Assembly: GCF_000725345.1 (NCBI RefSeq)
Contig: NZ_CP008852.1
Coordinates: forward strand, 1,106,001-1,170,000
Direction: 5' to 3'
DNA: 64,000 nucleotides
From: Pelosinus sp. UFO1
GTDB lineage: Bacteria > Bacillota > Negativicutes > DSM-13327
The notes below the pieces were generated by a model. The model did no database searches. It had not been told where the DNA came from and saw only the letters and a list, made by a program, of their open reading frames with translations. Shown here one piece after another: positions 43,283 through 52,391 of this stretch (positions are counted from its first letter, which is position 1; every line of letters begins with the position of its first letter). A program made the position numbers and the translations under genes.

Positions 43283-43679
43283 TTTACGCATTGAAAATCA
43301 ACCAGCATTAATGATTATTCCGATGATTGATATTATCTTTTTTTTATTAGTTTTTTTTATGATGAGTACCTTATATATGGTGGAGCAACATACCATTCCA
43401 ATCAACTTGCCGCAAGCTACTGCGGTTCAACAAGAAATAACGAAAAATAGTAACATTACAGTTTTAAAAGATGGCAGAGTCATGTTTGAGCAGGAGGAAA
43501 TCCCACTCTCATTATTACAAAAACGTATTAATGCAGAGCTAGCAAAACAACCTGATATTCTATTTGTAGTGCGGGCAGACAAGCAAGGGCAGTATGGTCA
43601 GGTGGTGGCAGTGTTAGATGAACTAAAATTGTCTGGGGCACGTAGAGTGGCTGTGGCTACTGATCAGAAAGGAAAATAG
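43269..43679 (+). CDS. exbD: ExbD/TolR-family protein
   Basis: A 136-residue single-span protein. The N-terminal membrane helix carries the conserved aspartate in MIIPMIDIIFFLLVFFMM, which takes part in the proton path. The periplasmic domain follows (ITVLKDGRVMFEQEEIP, DILFVVRADKQGQYGQVVAVLDELKLSGARRVAVAT). It partners ExbB and TonB in the same operon. Confidence 0.93.
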   Translation: MKLRSLRIENQPALMIIPMIDIIFFLLVFFMMSTLYMVEQHTIPINLPQATAVQQEITKNSNITVLKDGRVMFEQEEIPLSLLQKRINAELAKQPDILFVVRADKQGQYGQVVAVLDELKLSGARRVAVATDQKGK

Positions 43680-43684
43680 AAGAT

Positions 43685-44431
43685 ATGATCCGACCACGTT
43701 TGCGTAAATCAATTGTCATTTCTGTGATTTTTCATATATTGCTTTTGGGTATCGTAGGTTTGCTGGCAGGTAGATTTTTTCCATTGATGGATTCCGAAAC
43801 CTACATTGAATTAGAATTACTAACAGATACAGTGGCAGAAGGAGCACAATCGAATGAATCATCACCAGTTGCAAAGAATACGCCCCAAACTGCTGCTTAT
43901 CCTGAAACCACAACCGTTATAAAGAGTACTACTGCCTTATCAGTTGCTCCTAAAGCAGTGGCTGTGACAGAAGACTTAGCGGTAGTGGCGGTTGAAGCGG
44001 CATCCACATTTCAATCTATGAGTGACAATGGGCAAGGAAGCAACTCTTCGAATACAAGTACAACTGATGGAGGTACTGGGAATGGATCAGGAAAGGGGAC
44101 TGCTGGCAATAGCGGAGGCGGGAATGGCAATTCTGGTAGTAATTCAGGAAATAAGCAGATCACTAGGCCAAGCATTTTATCCAAGGTAGATCCTGATTAT
44201 CCTGAAACAGCGCGAACAGCAGGTTTAGAAGGTACGGTTCTCGTGAAGATACAAATATTAGCGAATGGTTTGGCTGGAGACATAACCGTGAATCATTCAT
44301 CAGGGCATGGTATTTTAGATGAGGCAGCAATAGTAGCAGTTCGTCAATGGCGATTTATACCTGCCAAAAATCAGGAGAATGTCAGTATTATGTGTTACAC
44401 GACAATGCCTATTTCCTTCCGGTTGAAGTAG
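43685..44431 (+). CDS. tonB: TonB energy transducer
   Basis: A 248-residue TonB: a membrane anchor (SIVISVIFHILLLGIVGLLAG), a long low-complexity linker of Ser, Asn, Gly and Thr (about residues 115-155), and the C-terminal TonB domain (DPDYPETARTAGLEGTVLVKIQILANG in outline, ending AIVAVRQWRFIPAK). The linker is Gly/Ser/Asn-rich rather than the usual Pro/Glu/Lys-rich. It links the ExbBD motor to the BtuB-like receptor and closes the riboswitch 1 operon. Confidence 0.92.
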   Translation: MIRPRLRKSIVISVIFHILLLGIVGLLAGRFFPLMDSETYIELELLTDTVAEGAQSNESSPVAKNTPQTAAYPETTTVIKSTTALSVAPKAVAVTEDLAVVAVEAASTFQSMSDNGQGSNSSNTSTTDGGTGNGSGKGTAGNSGGGNGNSGSNSGNKQITRPSILSKVDPDYPETARTAGLEGTVLVKIQILANGLAGDITVNHSSGHGILDEAAIVAVRQWRFIPAKNQENVSIMCYTTMPISFRLK

Positions 44432-44583
44432 AGAATCCCATGTTAAGTTCTTTGCAGAGATAGGAAAAAAGTAGAGTCATGGTATATAATAGAAATAACA
44501 TCCATCCGTTCCTTTGACTATTAATAAGAGGATAAGCACAGTGGCGCAGAATACACTGCGGTAGATTTTTGATTCTTCTATTT

Positions 44584-44615
44584 TTTCTCTGCGTCCTCTG
44601 CATCTCTGTGGTTAA
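44584..44615 (-). repeat. short direct-repeat tract (CACAGAG/GCAGAGGAC type)
   Basis: On the minus strand AACCACAGAGATGCAGAGG then ACGCAGAGAAA, a widespread kind of intergenic tract. It is similar in pattern to the inverted-repeat element at 54369-54463. No reading frame uses it. Confidence 0.5.
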
Positions 44616-44669
44616 AAAATAGATTTTATTACTATACTATATTAATGTTTAACAAACAGGAGCTGACTT

Positions 44670-45437
44670 ATGAATTATTCTTTTGAGGGAAAAGTAGCCG
44701 TTATTACTGGCGGTACTTCTGGTATTGGTTTAGAAACAGGGCGCCAATTGCTATCACAAGGCGCAAAAGTTACTCTGATTGGAAGCCAGGAAGAAAAGGG
44801 GAAAATGGCCTTGCAAGAATTGGCTAGTTTTGAGGAACAAGTATGCTTTATTCGAGGCGATATTCGTAAAGCTAGTCAATGTCAAGAGGTTATAGACAAG
44901 GCAGTGGCCTTGTTTGGTGGTCTTGATATCGTCATCAATTCTGCTGGTATCTATATGGAGAAACTTATTGGCGAAGTGACAGAAGATGAGTTTGATAACA
45001 TGATGAATGTGAATATAAAGGGAACTTATTTTATTTGTAAATATGCCTTACCTCACCTGCGTCAAAGAGGGGGCGGGGCGATTGTAAATCTTTCATCTGA
45101 TGCAGGGATCAATGGAAATTCTTTGTGTACAACATATTGTGCATCCAAAGGTGCAGTGACGACCTTTACAAAGGCATTGTCCTTAGAAAGTATTCATTAT
45201 GGAATTCGTGCGAATTGTGTATGTCCAGGTGATGTAGATACCCCCATGCTGCAGCAGCAGTTAGCAGGAGTCGATAACCCGCAGGAATATTTACGCGATA
45301 TGTCCTCGATTTATCCCATTGGGCGTATTGGTGAGGCTCATGAGATTGCCAATGTTATTTGTTTTCTGGCATCAGACCAAGCATCCTTTGTTAACGGGGC
45401 TGTGTGGAGCGTTGACGGTGGATTGACATCCTGTTAA
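44670..45437 (+). CDS. SDR-family NAD(P)-dependent dehydrogenase
   Basis: A 255-residue classical SDR with TGGTSGIG at the N-terminus, NSAGIY near residue 90, and the catalytic set NLSSDAGINGNSLCTTYCASKGAV. The C-terminal CPGDVDTPML and FLASDQASFVNGAVWSVDGG blocks mark FabG/glucose-dehydrogenase-like members. The substrate is unknown. It lies between the two cobamide units with its own ribosome site and 238-base leader, so it need not belong to either. Confidence 0.85.
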   Translation: MNYSFEGKVAVITGGTSGIGLETGRQLLSQGAKVTLIGSQEEKGKMALQELASFEEQVCFIRGDIRKASQCQEVIDKAVALFGGLDIVINSAGIYMEKLIGEVTEDEFDNMMNVNIKGTYFICKYALPHLRQRGGGAIVNLSSDAGINGNSLCTTYCASKGAVTTFTKALSLESIHYGIRANCVCPGDVDTPMLQQQLAGVDNPQEYLRDMSSIYPIGRIGEAHEIANVICFLASDQASFVNGAVWSVDGGLTSC

Positions 45438-45440
45438 TGC

Positions 45441-45469
45441 TTGACAAGTTAAATTATTTATTATACAGT
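45441..45469 (+). promoter_or_regulatory. probable promoter of cobalamin riboswitch 2
   Basis: TTGACA (45441-45446) followed by an A/T-rich region with TTATACAG as the -10 area, arranged like the promoter of riboswitch 1. Confidence 0.5.
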
Positions 45470-45502
45470 TATTACTAAGAGAACAGTGAAAACTAAATAT
45501 TG

Positions 45503-45705
45503 ACGGTATAGGTGCCCTTGTGGGCTTAATAGGGAAGTCGGTTTAAATCCGGCGCGGTCCCGCCACTGTAATGAGGAGCGAATCCACAGTTATGCCACTG
45601 AAAATGATTTTTCGGGAAGGTGTGGATAAGTAATGATTCAAAGCCAGGAGAACTGCCTATATAGCAATCGCCGTTATAACCTGCGAGAGATGGGGAGGAG
45701 ATTAG
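45503..45705 (+). promoter_or_regulatory. cobalamin (adenosylcobalamin) riboswitch 2
   Basis: The same blocks as riboswitch 1: GGTGCCC, AATAGGGAAG, CCGGCGCGGTCCCGCCACTG, TATGCCACTG, GGGAAGG and the B12 box GCCAGGAGAACTGCCTATAT. Long stretches of 20 or more bases are identical between the two, suggesting duplication. It controls cbiL and the second Btu set. Confidence 0.95.
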
Positions 45706-45786
45706 TACAATTGTACTGAATGCGAGATCAAAATGCCCTTGGCAACGATTTTTCATGATTACAGAGTTCTATAATTGTATTTATTG

Positions 45787-45821
45787 AAATCTTCCAGCTA
45801 ATGTAACGGAAGGTTTTTTTG
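45787..45821 (+). terminator. cobalamin riboswitch 2 terminator
   Basis: AAATCTTCC (45787-45795) pairs with GGAAGGTTT (45808-45816) followed by TTTTG, ~50 bases before cbiL. Confidence 0.75.
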
Positions 45822-45869
45822 TTGTTACAAGATATTTAACATACTACAAATCATGCTGAGGAGGACGTT

Positions 45870-46577
45870 ATGTCAGGAATTTTTTATGGTGTTGGTGTAG
45901 GACCAGGGGATCCCCAATTACTTACATTAAAGGCAGTAGAAGTAATTAAAAATGCGGATGTTGTTATTGCTCCTAAAACGGAGAAAAAAGAAGACAGCAC
46001 GGCGCTATCCATTGCTCGTCCCTATTTGAAAGCTGATGTTGAGATATTAAAGTTGGTTTTCCCAATGGTAAGCAATACTGATACTTTGGCAGATGCATGG
46101 GAAAATAATAAAAATAGTATATTAAAAGAACTGCAAGCAGGGAAAAAGGTTGTATTTTTAACATTGGGGGATCCAATGTTTTATAGTACATATATGTATG
46201 TTTATCGTTTATTAAAGGACTGTGGACACGGGATCGAAACCATACCAGGTGTTCCTGCTTTTTGTGCCATAGGCAGTCAGCTAGGACAACCTTTAGCAGA
46301 GGGCAATGATGTAATTAGCATTATTCCTGCTACAATGGCAGAGGGAGAAATGGATAAAGTATTAGCTATTTCTGATAATGTTGTATTGATGAAAGTATAT
46401 AAGAACTTCGGAAAAGTAGTAGAAAAACTGGAACAGTATGGTTTTGGTGATAATGCGGTTATGATTAGCAAATGTGGTTTGCCTGATGAACAGGTAAGCT
46501 ATAATTTAAGCGAAGTTGATGGAACAAACGTTAATTATTTGACGACAATTTTGGCAAAGAAACGCAAACTTGGCTAG
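45870..46577 (+). CDS. cbiL: cobalt-factor II / precorrin-2 C20-methyltransferase CbiL
   Basis: A 235-residue SAM-dependent tetrapyrrole methylase. Motifs are the N-terminal GVGVGPGDPQLLTLKAVEVIKNADVV, VVFLTLGDPMFYSTYMYVYRLL and ETIPGVPAFCAIGSQLGQPLAEG, and CGLPDEQV near the C-terminus, which match the CobI/CbiL subgroup. It methylates C20 of cobalt-factor II in the anaerobic route, consistent with CbiK at 33 kb. AGGAGG sets the start. It is the first gene after riboswitch 2; other cbi genes are not in this window. Confidence 0.9.
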   Translation: MSGIFYGVGVGPGDPQLLTLKAVEVIKNADVVIAPKTEKKEDSTALSIARPYLKADVEILKLVFPMVSNTDTLADAWENNKNSILKELQAGKKVVFLTLGDPMFYSTYMYVYRLLKDCGHGIETIPGVPAFCAIGSQLGQPLAEGNDVISIIPATMAEGEMDKVLAISDNVVLMKVYKNFGKVVEKLEQYGFGDNAVMISKCGLPDEQVSYNLSEVDGTNVNYLTTILAKKRKLG

Positions 46578-46612
46578 GCCTTATATGGAATTATAAAAAA
46601 GGGATGAATGAT

Positions 46613-46652
46613 TTCGCCGGATAGCTTTATCCGGCCTTTCCCATTTTTTATG
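46613..46652 (+). terminator. hairpin between cbiL and btuF2
   Basis: GCCGGATA and TATCCGGC form a tight stem followed by CTTTCCCATTTTTT. It may be a partial terminator or attenuator inside the operon. Confidence 0.5.
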
Positions 46653-46670
46653 TATGAAAGGGGAATTGTT

Positions 46671-47639
46671 GTGAAAGGGAAATTTGCTTATTTGATTTGT
46701 ATACTTAGTGTAATGGGGCTGCTTTTTACAGGGTGTGCTTCTCAATCTCAAGATAAGGCAATAACAAAATCATCTGGTGATTATTTGCAAATGACAGATG
46801 ATGCGGGACGTTTAGTGGTACTCCCCAAAAAGCCACAACGCATAGTCGTATTATCTACTTCTTATTTAGATGTGTTATACGGTATCGGCGGCAAGGCAGT
46901 AGGACGGCCTAGCTCGAAGACACCTCAAACCTTTCCCGCATCGCAAGACCTTCCGGAAGTAGGGTTCGTCTATAATGTAAATAGTGAGCAAGTGTTAGCA
47001 TTGCAACCTGATTTAGTAATTGGTTTTCAAGGAATTCATGATAAATTGGTTCCTATATTGGAAAGCAGTAAGATTCCTGTTATGATTCTGAAAATGAAAA
47101 CCTATGATGATATTTTAGCAAAGGTAAAACTATTTGGTGATATAGCTGGTACTCAAGAACAGGCTCAGAGTCTTCTTACTGAAATGCAGACAAAAATCAA
47201 TGGAGTAACAGCCAAACTGCCAGCACAAAGTAAAAGAGTAGTGATATTACATGCGACGGCGAAAAATGTTACAGTAGAGTTAGAAAATACAATTGCTGGT
47301 AATGTGGCGAACATTTTAAAAATCAAAAACATTGCCGCAGACAGTACCCCTATGGTTGGTGATGGCGAGGTGACTCCTTATAGTTTAGAAAAATTGGTGG
47401 AAGGCGATGCAGATATTATCTTGGTGGTAACCATGGGGAATATGACAGAAATTGAAAAAAGAATGAAAGCAGATATTGAAAGTAATCCAGCCTGGAACGG
47501 TTTACGAGCAGTAAAGACAGGAAAGGTATTTTTTCTGCCAGGGGAATTATTTCAACTAAATCCTGGTATTCGTTTTCATGAATCTGTTGAATATATGGCC
47601 AAAGTAGTATATCCAGAGGTTTATGGCAATGTTAAATAG
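46671..47639 (+). CDS. second BtuF-like substrate-binding lipoprotein
   Basis: A 322-residue class III binding protein. The start is GTG 46671, after GAAAGGGGA; the longer open frame begins within a hairpin and lacks a signal peptide at its N-terminus. The lipobox is LFTGC. Domain blocks are GRLVVLPKKPQRIVVLSTSYLDVLYGIGG in outline and LQPDLVIGF, with DADIILVVTMGN in the second lobe. It may bind cobalamin, cobinamide or an iron-siderophore; riboswitch 2 upstream favours a corrinoid. It overlaps the permease gene by 17 bases. Confidence 0.85.
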   Translation: MKGKFAYLICILSVMGLLFTGCASQSQDKAITKSSGDYLQMTDDAGRLVVLPKKPQRIVVLSTSYLDVLYGIGGKAVGRPSSKTPQTFPASQDLPEVGFVYNVNSEQVLALQPDLVIGFQGIHDKLVPILESSKIPVMILKMKTYDDILAKVKLFGDIAGTQEQAQSLLTEMQTKINGVTAKLPAQSKRVVILHATAKNVTVELENTIAGNVANILKIKNIAADSTPMVGDGEVTPYSLEKLVEGDADIILVVTMGNMTEIEKRMKADIESNPAWNGLRAVKTGKVFFLPGELFQLNPGIRFHESVEYMAKVVYPEVYGNVK

Positions 47640-48645
47640 AAACAATCTCTTTAATACTATGCTTGGTGACCGGAGTCAATGGCGAGTTTTTATTATCCTA
47701 GTATTCGCAGTTTGTGCTTTTGGTGGCATCCTGCTCAGTTTACGTGTTGGATCCTTATCGATAAGTGTCAATGATATTGTATCAGCCATTTTTTCGGATA
47801 ATTCAGGGGCTAATCGTCAAGTAATTTGGAATATTCGATTGCCTCGGACTTTAGTGGGGGCCTTGGTGGGGGTTAATTTGTCCTTAGCGGGGGCAATTCT
47901 TCAAGGTGTCATGAAAAACCCTTTAGCGGACCCTCATATTATTGGAGTGTCTTCGGGGGCGGGATTAGCTGGTGTAAGCATTATGGTACTGTTTCCCCAT
48001 AAGGAATATTTAGTGACGCCTGTTGCTTTTATGGGAGCGATGGTGGCCGCTGTTTTTATCTATATATTAGCGTGGAAAGGTGGCATTCGCCCTGTACGCA
48101 TTATCTTAGCTGGGGTGGCTGTATCAGCCTTTTTAAATTCTGCTATTTCTGCCTTATTGGTTTTCTATAGTGATCGGGTTCATGGGGCATTGATGTGGAT
48201 GGTAGGGGGCCTATCAGCTCGTAGTTGGCCTCACTTAGATATTATATTGCCTTATACGATTATTGGTGGCATCTTAGCTATATTGGGAGCAAGACGACTA
48301 AATATATTAAACTTAGGGGACGAGATTGCCAGAGGGCTAGGGCTAAATGTGGAAGCTTCTAGAATCGCTATGACAGCAGTGGCAGCCTTATTAGCAGCGA
48401 GTGCTGTTAGTGTGGTAGGCTTACTTGGTTTTGTCGGACTTATCGTACCGCACGCGGCGAGGTTATTAGTGGGTTCTGATTATCGTTATTTATTACCTGC
48501 CTCCGCTTTACTAGGTGTAGCAGTTGTTACCTTAAGTGATACCTTGGCAAGAGTTGCATTCTCCCCAATTGAAATTCCCGTAGGAATCATTATGGCCTTT
48601 ATAGGCGCGCCCTTTTTTCTCTACTTATTAAGGAGGGATGCCTAA
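47623..48645 (+). CDS. second BtuC-like ABC permease
   Basis: A 340-residue FecCD/BtuC permease with about ten helices: IRLPRTLVGALVGVNLSLAGAILQGVMKNPLADPHIIGVSSGAGLAG in outline, and GLLGFVGLIVPHAARLLVGSDYRYLLPASALLG near the C-terminus. It is homologous to the permease at 40263, but clearly diverged. Its start lies inside the binding-protein gene, and its stop overlaps the ATPase gene as TAATG. Confidence 0.92.
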   Translation: MAMLNRNNLFNTMLGDRSQWRVFIILVFAVCAFGGILLSLRVGSLSISVNDIVSAIFSDNSGANRQVIWNIRLPRTLVGALVGVNLSLAGAILQGVMKNPLADPHIIGVSSGAGLAGVSIMVLFPHKEYLVTPVAFMGAMVAAVFIYILAWKGGIRPVRIILAGVAVSAFLNSAISALLVFYSDRVHGALMWMVGGLSARSWPHLDIILPYTIIGGILAILGARRLNILNLGDEIARGLGLNVEASRIAMTAVAALLAASAVSVVGLLGFVGLIVPHAARLLVGSDYRYLLPASALLGVAVVTLSDTLARVAFSPIEIPVGIIMAFIGAPFFLYLLRRDA

Positions 48646-49436
48646 TGACCTTCATGAAAGGAGAGGGGCTATCTGTAAGTTTCGGTGATGAAATAGTGTT
48701 GAAAAATCTTTCAGTAGAAATAGAAGAAGGGAAGATTATTGCTATTTTAGGTCCGAATGGTTCAGGGAAAAGCACCTTACTTAAAGTTTTATCTCGGAAT
48801 ATAAAACCGAATAAGGGTAGTGTATATCTAGATGATAAGAATTTAGTGCAGTTTAGTGGGAAAACCCTTGCTCAAAAAATGGCTGTATTGCCTCAATCGC
48901 CCCAGGCACCTAGTGATTTAACAGTGAGGGATTTAGTAGAATTTGGACGTTTTCCTCACCAAAGTTGGTGGCAAGGTAAATCAAAACAAGATGATGATTG
49001 TGTAGGTTGGGCCTTGCGGCAAACAGGCCTTATCCAGATGGCCGATCGAGTGGTTAGTACCCTGTCTGGCGGTGAACGGCAAAGGGTTTGGATTGCGATG
49101 GCTTTGGCCCAAAAACCTGAGATTTTGCTTTTGGATGAGCCAACCACCTACCTTGATATTTGTCATCAGTTAGAAATAATGGAACTGTTAGCTAACTTTA
49201 ATAATGAGCAACATCTTACAGTAGTGATGGTGTTGCATGACATTAATCATGCAGCTCGATATTCGGATTATGTTGTTGTTGTGCAAGATGGACAGGTTTT
49301 TGCTGCAGGTAGTCCTCGGGAAGTCATTACAGAACATACTTTACGAGAAGTTTTTGGTGTTGAGAGTGAGGTTATTCTCGATAAGGCAGGAAAGCCAGTA
49401 GTCATCATTCAGGGATTAACCTGTAAGATAGGCTAA
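48645..49436 (+). CDS. second BtuD-like ABC ATPase
   Basis: A 263-residue ATPase of the iron/cobalamin importer class with Walker A GPNGSGKST, signature LSGGERQR, Walker B ILLLDEPTTYLD and LHDINHAARYSD with the switch histidine. It is of normal length and lacks the C-terminal domain of the BtuD at 41327. It completes the second binding protein-permease-ATPase set of the riboswitch 2 operon. Confidence 0.92.
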   Translation: MTFMKGEGLSVSFGDEIVLKNLSVEIEEGKIIAILGPNGSGKSTLLKVLSRNIKPNKGSVYLDDKNLVQFSGKTLAQKMAVLPQSPQAPSDLTVRDLVEFGRFPHQSWWQGKSKQDDDCVGWALRQTGLIQMADRVVSTLSGGERQRVWIAMALAQKPEILLLDEPTTYLDICHQLEIMELLANFNNEQHLTVVMVLHDINHAARYSDYVVVVQDGQVFAAGSPREVITEHTLREVFGVESEVILDKAGKPVVIIQGLTCKIG

Positions 49437-49464
49437 GATTTGATGATAAGTAGGGGATAGTAAA

Positions 49465-50304
49465 ATGATTCAAATAGAAGGTTTTAGCAAGAGCTTTGGT
49501 GAACGGGTTGCCGTGGATAATTTATCCTTAAGCATTGCTAAAGGAGAAATTTTTGGCTTGTTAGGACCCAATGGAGCTGGAAAAACAACGACTATTCGAG
49601 TGCTAACCATGCTAACTCGTCCAACAGCTGGAAAAATTATCATTGATGGCTTGGAAGCATCTCAGGATGAAAAGCATATTAAAGCTGTAATCGGCGTAGT
49701 CCCGCAGCATTTCAATTTGGATATCGATTTGACTCCCAGAGAAAATCTTGAGCTTCATGGGCGTCTGCATCATATGTTACCAGAGGTGCGGAAAAAAAGA
49801 ATTGAAGAGCTACTAAAGTATGTGGAACTCGATGATCGAGCAAATGATATGGTACAGAAATTTTCTGGCGGCATGAAGCGGCGCTTAATGATTGCCAGAG
49901 CTTTATTACACCAGCCAAAGGTTCTTTTTCTCGATGAACCGACAGTAGGACTGGATCCACAAGTGCGTCGCCGCTTATGGGATCTTATACGACGTCTGAA
50001 AAATGAAGGACTTACGGTACTATTGACAACTCACTATATTGAAGAGGCAGAGAACTTATGCCAACGAGTTGCGATTATGGAAAAAGGAAAACTGATTGCC
50101 ATGGATAGTCCCATTGCGATTTGTAAGCGTTTTGGGGAGTATGTGGTGGAGTGGTCAGACGATAAGGGGACGAAGACAAAGTTCTTTCCTGATCGAAATT
50201 CTGCTTCTAGTTTTGCCACTACCTTAACGACTACGACTACTTTGCGTCAGGCAAATCTCGAAGATGCCTTTGTTGAGTTGACGGGACGAAAGGTGGTAAA
50301 TTAA
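49465..50304 (+). CDS. ABC-2 type exporter ATPase
   Basis: A 279-residue ATPase of the DrrA/CcmA-like class: Walker A GPNGAGKTT, VPQHFNLDIDLTPRENLELHGRLH, signature FSGGMKRR, Walker B VLFLDEPTVGLDPQ and LTTHYIEEAENLCQR. A small C-terminal extension follows, as in drug and heme exporters. It begins 28 bases after the btuD2 stop and overlaps the permease (TAATG). Its cargo is unknown; linkage to the cobamide unit could be accidental. Confidence 0.9.
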   Translation: MIQIEGFSKSFGERVAVDNLSLSIAKGEIFGLLGPNGAGKTTTIRVLTMLTRPTAGKIIIDGLEASQDEKHIKAVIGVVPQHFNLDIDLTPRENLELHGRLHHMLPEVRKKRIEELLKYVELDDRANDMVQKFSGGMKRRLMIARALLHQPKVLFLDEPTVGLDPQVRRRLWDLIRRLKNEGLTVLLTTHYIEEAENLCQRVAIMEKGKLIAMDSPIAICKRFGEYVVEWSDDKGTKTKFFPDRNSASSFATTLTTTTTLRQANLEDAFVELTGRKVVN

Positions 50305-51044
50305 TGGTATACGATATTTGGACAGTCTTTTGGCGGGATTGGCTGGTATTGAAACGGCGCATTGGCCGATTTATTCTCTCGCGGATGGTGTCGCCCGTCT
50401 TGTACTTAGTAGCCTTTGGTTGGGGGTTAGGGCGTAGTATTCAAGTGAATCAAGGCAGTTATTTGGATTTTATCGTTCCTGGTATTATTGCATTAAATTC
50501 CATGAATATTAGTTTTAACTCCGTAGGCAGCCCACTTAATATGAGTAGGTTGTATCATAAGACATTAGAAGAATATTTAATTGCGCCGATTGCCTCTAGT
50601 TCTTTTGTGATTGGAAAAGTGTTATCAGGTGCCTTAAGAGGATTGATCTCATCTGTTATTATTATTGCATTAGCCTATCTCTTTGGTGCTCATGCTTTGA
50701 TTAACAGTTGGTTTCTGTTGACCTTGGTCTTAAATTGTCTGGTATTTGCCTCCATGGCCTTTGTAGCGGCTATGATTATGAATTCACATGAGGATATGGC
50801 TAATTTTAATACCTACATATTATTGCCTATGTCCTTTTTGTGTGCCACTTTTTTTGTGCCAGATCATTTGCCAACACTTATGCGCTTAATCATTGAACTA
50901 CTGCCTCTTACACATGCAAGCTACGCTTTGCGAGCAATCGCCCTTGGGGGAGATGTACCAAAGCTTTCTTTGCTGGTTATGCTAGTTTATAGTATCTCCT
51001 TTACAGGAATCGGCATATGGTTACTCGAAAAAGTTCGGGAATAG
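50304..51044 (+). CDS. ABC-2 type exporter permease
   Basis: A 246-residue six-helix permease of the ABC-2 class (NodJ/DrrB-like). Recognisable are SRMVSPVLYLVAFGWGLGRSI, YLDFIVPGIIALNSMNISFNS, and the conserved LPLTHASYALRAIALGG near the C-terminus. It pairs with the preceding ATPase to export lipids, drugs or polysaccharide; the substrate is not visible. A terminator follows. Confidence 0.88.
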   Translation: MVYDIWTVFWRDWLVLKRRIGRFILSRMVSPVLYLVAFGWGLGRSIQVNQGSYLDFIVPGIIALNSMNISFNSVGSPLNMSRLYHKTLEEYLIAPIASSSFVIGKVLSGALRGLISSVIIIALAYLFGAHALINSWFLLTLVLNCLVFASMAFVAAMIMNSHEDMANFNTYILLPMSFLCATFFVPDHLPTLMRLIIELLPLTHASYALRAIALGGDVPKLSLLVMLVYSISFTGIGIWLLEKVRE

Positions 51045-51047
51045 AGA

Positions 51048-51080
51048 AAAACATCTGCCTAATATAGGCAGATGTTTTGT
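51048..51080. terminator. bidirectional intrinsic terminator
   Basis: AAAACATCTGCCT (51048-51060) pairs with AGGCAGATGTTTT (51066-51078). It separates the ABC-2 permease from the convergent M20 gene. Confidence 0.85.
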
Positions 51081-51092
51081 TATTGAAAAAGT

Positions 51093-52268
51093 CTATCTTG
51101 TAGGGGAAGCAAGTTTCATGGCGGAACGGACCATAATTTCTGTGCCGTAAGCTAAGGATCTTTCGTCGATATCATATTTAGGATGATGTTGAGGATAGAT
51201 AATACCTTCCTCTTCATTACCAACACCAATAAAAATAAAAGCTCCAGGAATTTTTTCCAGATAGCAGGAAAAGTCTTCCCCACCCATTACTGGATCAATT
51301 AGCAAACTATTTTCTTTAGAAAGGCTAACGGCACTAGCATTAAACAATACATCTGCAACCTCGGGGTTGTTGATGACTGGCGAAAATCCAAAGATTGTAT
51401 CAATTTGGAAAGTGGCACCTGCTCCTTGGCAGATACCGCTGACAACTTCTTCAATTCGTTTAAAAATAGTAGTTTTAACTTCTTTCGAAAAAGAACGCAC
51501 TGTGCCAACTAAGGTTGCTGTATCAGGAATTATATTGAAGGTATCTCCTGATCGAAATACACCAATGGACAAAACTGCTTGTTCTAGTGGATCAATATTG
51601 CGACTTACAATGGTATGAAGTGCTGTTACGACTTGGGCGCCGACAAGTAGGGCATCGATGGTTTGATGAGGCATAGATCCATGGCCGCCTCTGCCTTTTA
51701 TTTGAATCGTAAACTGATCAGGCGAAGCCATCATGCGATTATAGCTAATTCCGCTTGTTCCGACCCTTAGGGTTTGCCAAAGGTGGGCTCCAATGATGGC
51801 ATCAACATCTGTAAGAGCGCCCTCCTTTATCATTAGGGCTGCTCCTCCGGGGAAACATTCTTCGCTAGGCTGAAACAAAAAGCGTATATTTCCTGTTAAT
51901 CTGTCTTTTAGATCTACAAATGTTTTTGCTGCTCCAATGAGCATAGCAGTATGACCATCGTGTCCACAAGCATGGCAGACTCCTGGATTTTGGGACTGAT
52001 ATGGCTTGCCGCATTCATCTTCCAGTTCTAAGGCATCTATGTCAGCACGGATCCCAATGGTTTTTCCAGGAAAAGCTCCTTTTAGGTCAGCAATGACACC
52101 TGTGCCTGCTATTTTGCGGGGGACAAGTCCTAAGGAAAATAATTCATCCATAATTTTTTGTTGGGTGTTAAACTCTTTTGCGCTTAGTTCGGGATAGGTA
52201 TGAAAGTGACGGCGCAAGGCAATAATAGAGTCCGCATGTCTTTTAATGCTGTTTTTAATGTCTGGCAA
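51093..52268 (-). CDS. M20 family amidohydrolase (hippuricase/N-acyl-amino-acid type)
   Basis: A 391-residue M20D metallopeptidase. It starts at TTG after GGGGG at eight bases. Features are RRHFHTYPELSAKEFNTQQ at the N-terminus, GIRADIDALELED, PGVCHACGHDGHTAMLIGAAKTF, PSEECFPGGAALMI and MGGEDFSCYLEKIPGAFIFIGVGN, giving the conserved Cys/His/Glu metal set. Such enzymes remove acyl groups from amino acids, including amides of indole-acetate or acetyl-diaminopimelate. The substrate is unknown. It is monocistronic. Confidence 0.88.
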   Translation of the reverse strand: MPDIKNSIKRHADSIIALRRHFHTYPELSAKEFNTQQKIMDELFSLGLVPRKIAGTGVIADLKGAFPGKTIGIRADIDALELEDECGKPYQSQNPGVCHACGHDGHTAMLIGAAKTFVDLKDRLTGNIRFLFQPSEECFPGGAALMIKEGALTDVDAIIGAHLWQTLRVGTSGISYNRMMASPDQFTIQIKGRGGHGSMPHQTIDALLVGAQVVTALHTIVSRNIDPLEQAVLSIGVFRSGDTFNIIPDTATLVGTVRSFSKEVKTTIFKRIEEVVSGICQGAGATFQIDTIFGFSPVINNPEVADVLFNASAVSLSKENSLLIDPVMGGEDFSCYLEKIPGAFIFIGVGNEEEGIIYPQHHPKYDIDERSLAYGTEIMVRSAMKLASPTR

Positions 52269-52391
52269 TCAAATGACCCCCTTTTAAAGAATAATAAACC
52301 CCATTATATACCTTGGAATGGTGAAATAAAAGGAAAAAATATAGGTGATTCCTATGCTCCTATAATCTAAATAAGAAAATTTATGGAAAAA

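Noticed and set aside
46608-46670. Longer start for the second BtuF
   Set aside because: It passes through a hairpin, and the signal peptide would no longer be at the N-terminus; GTG 46671 has a ribosome site.
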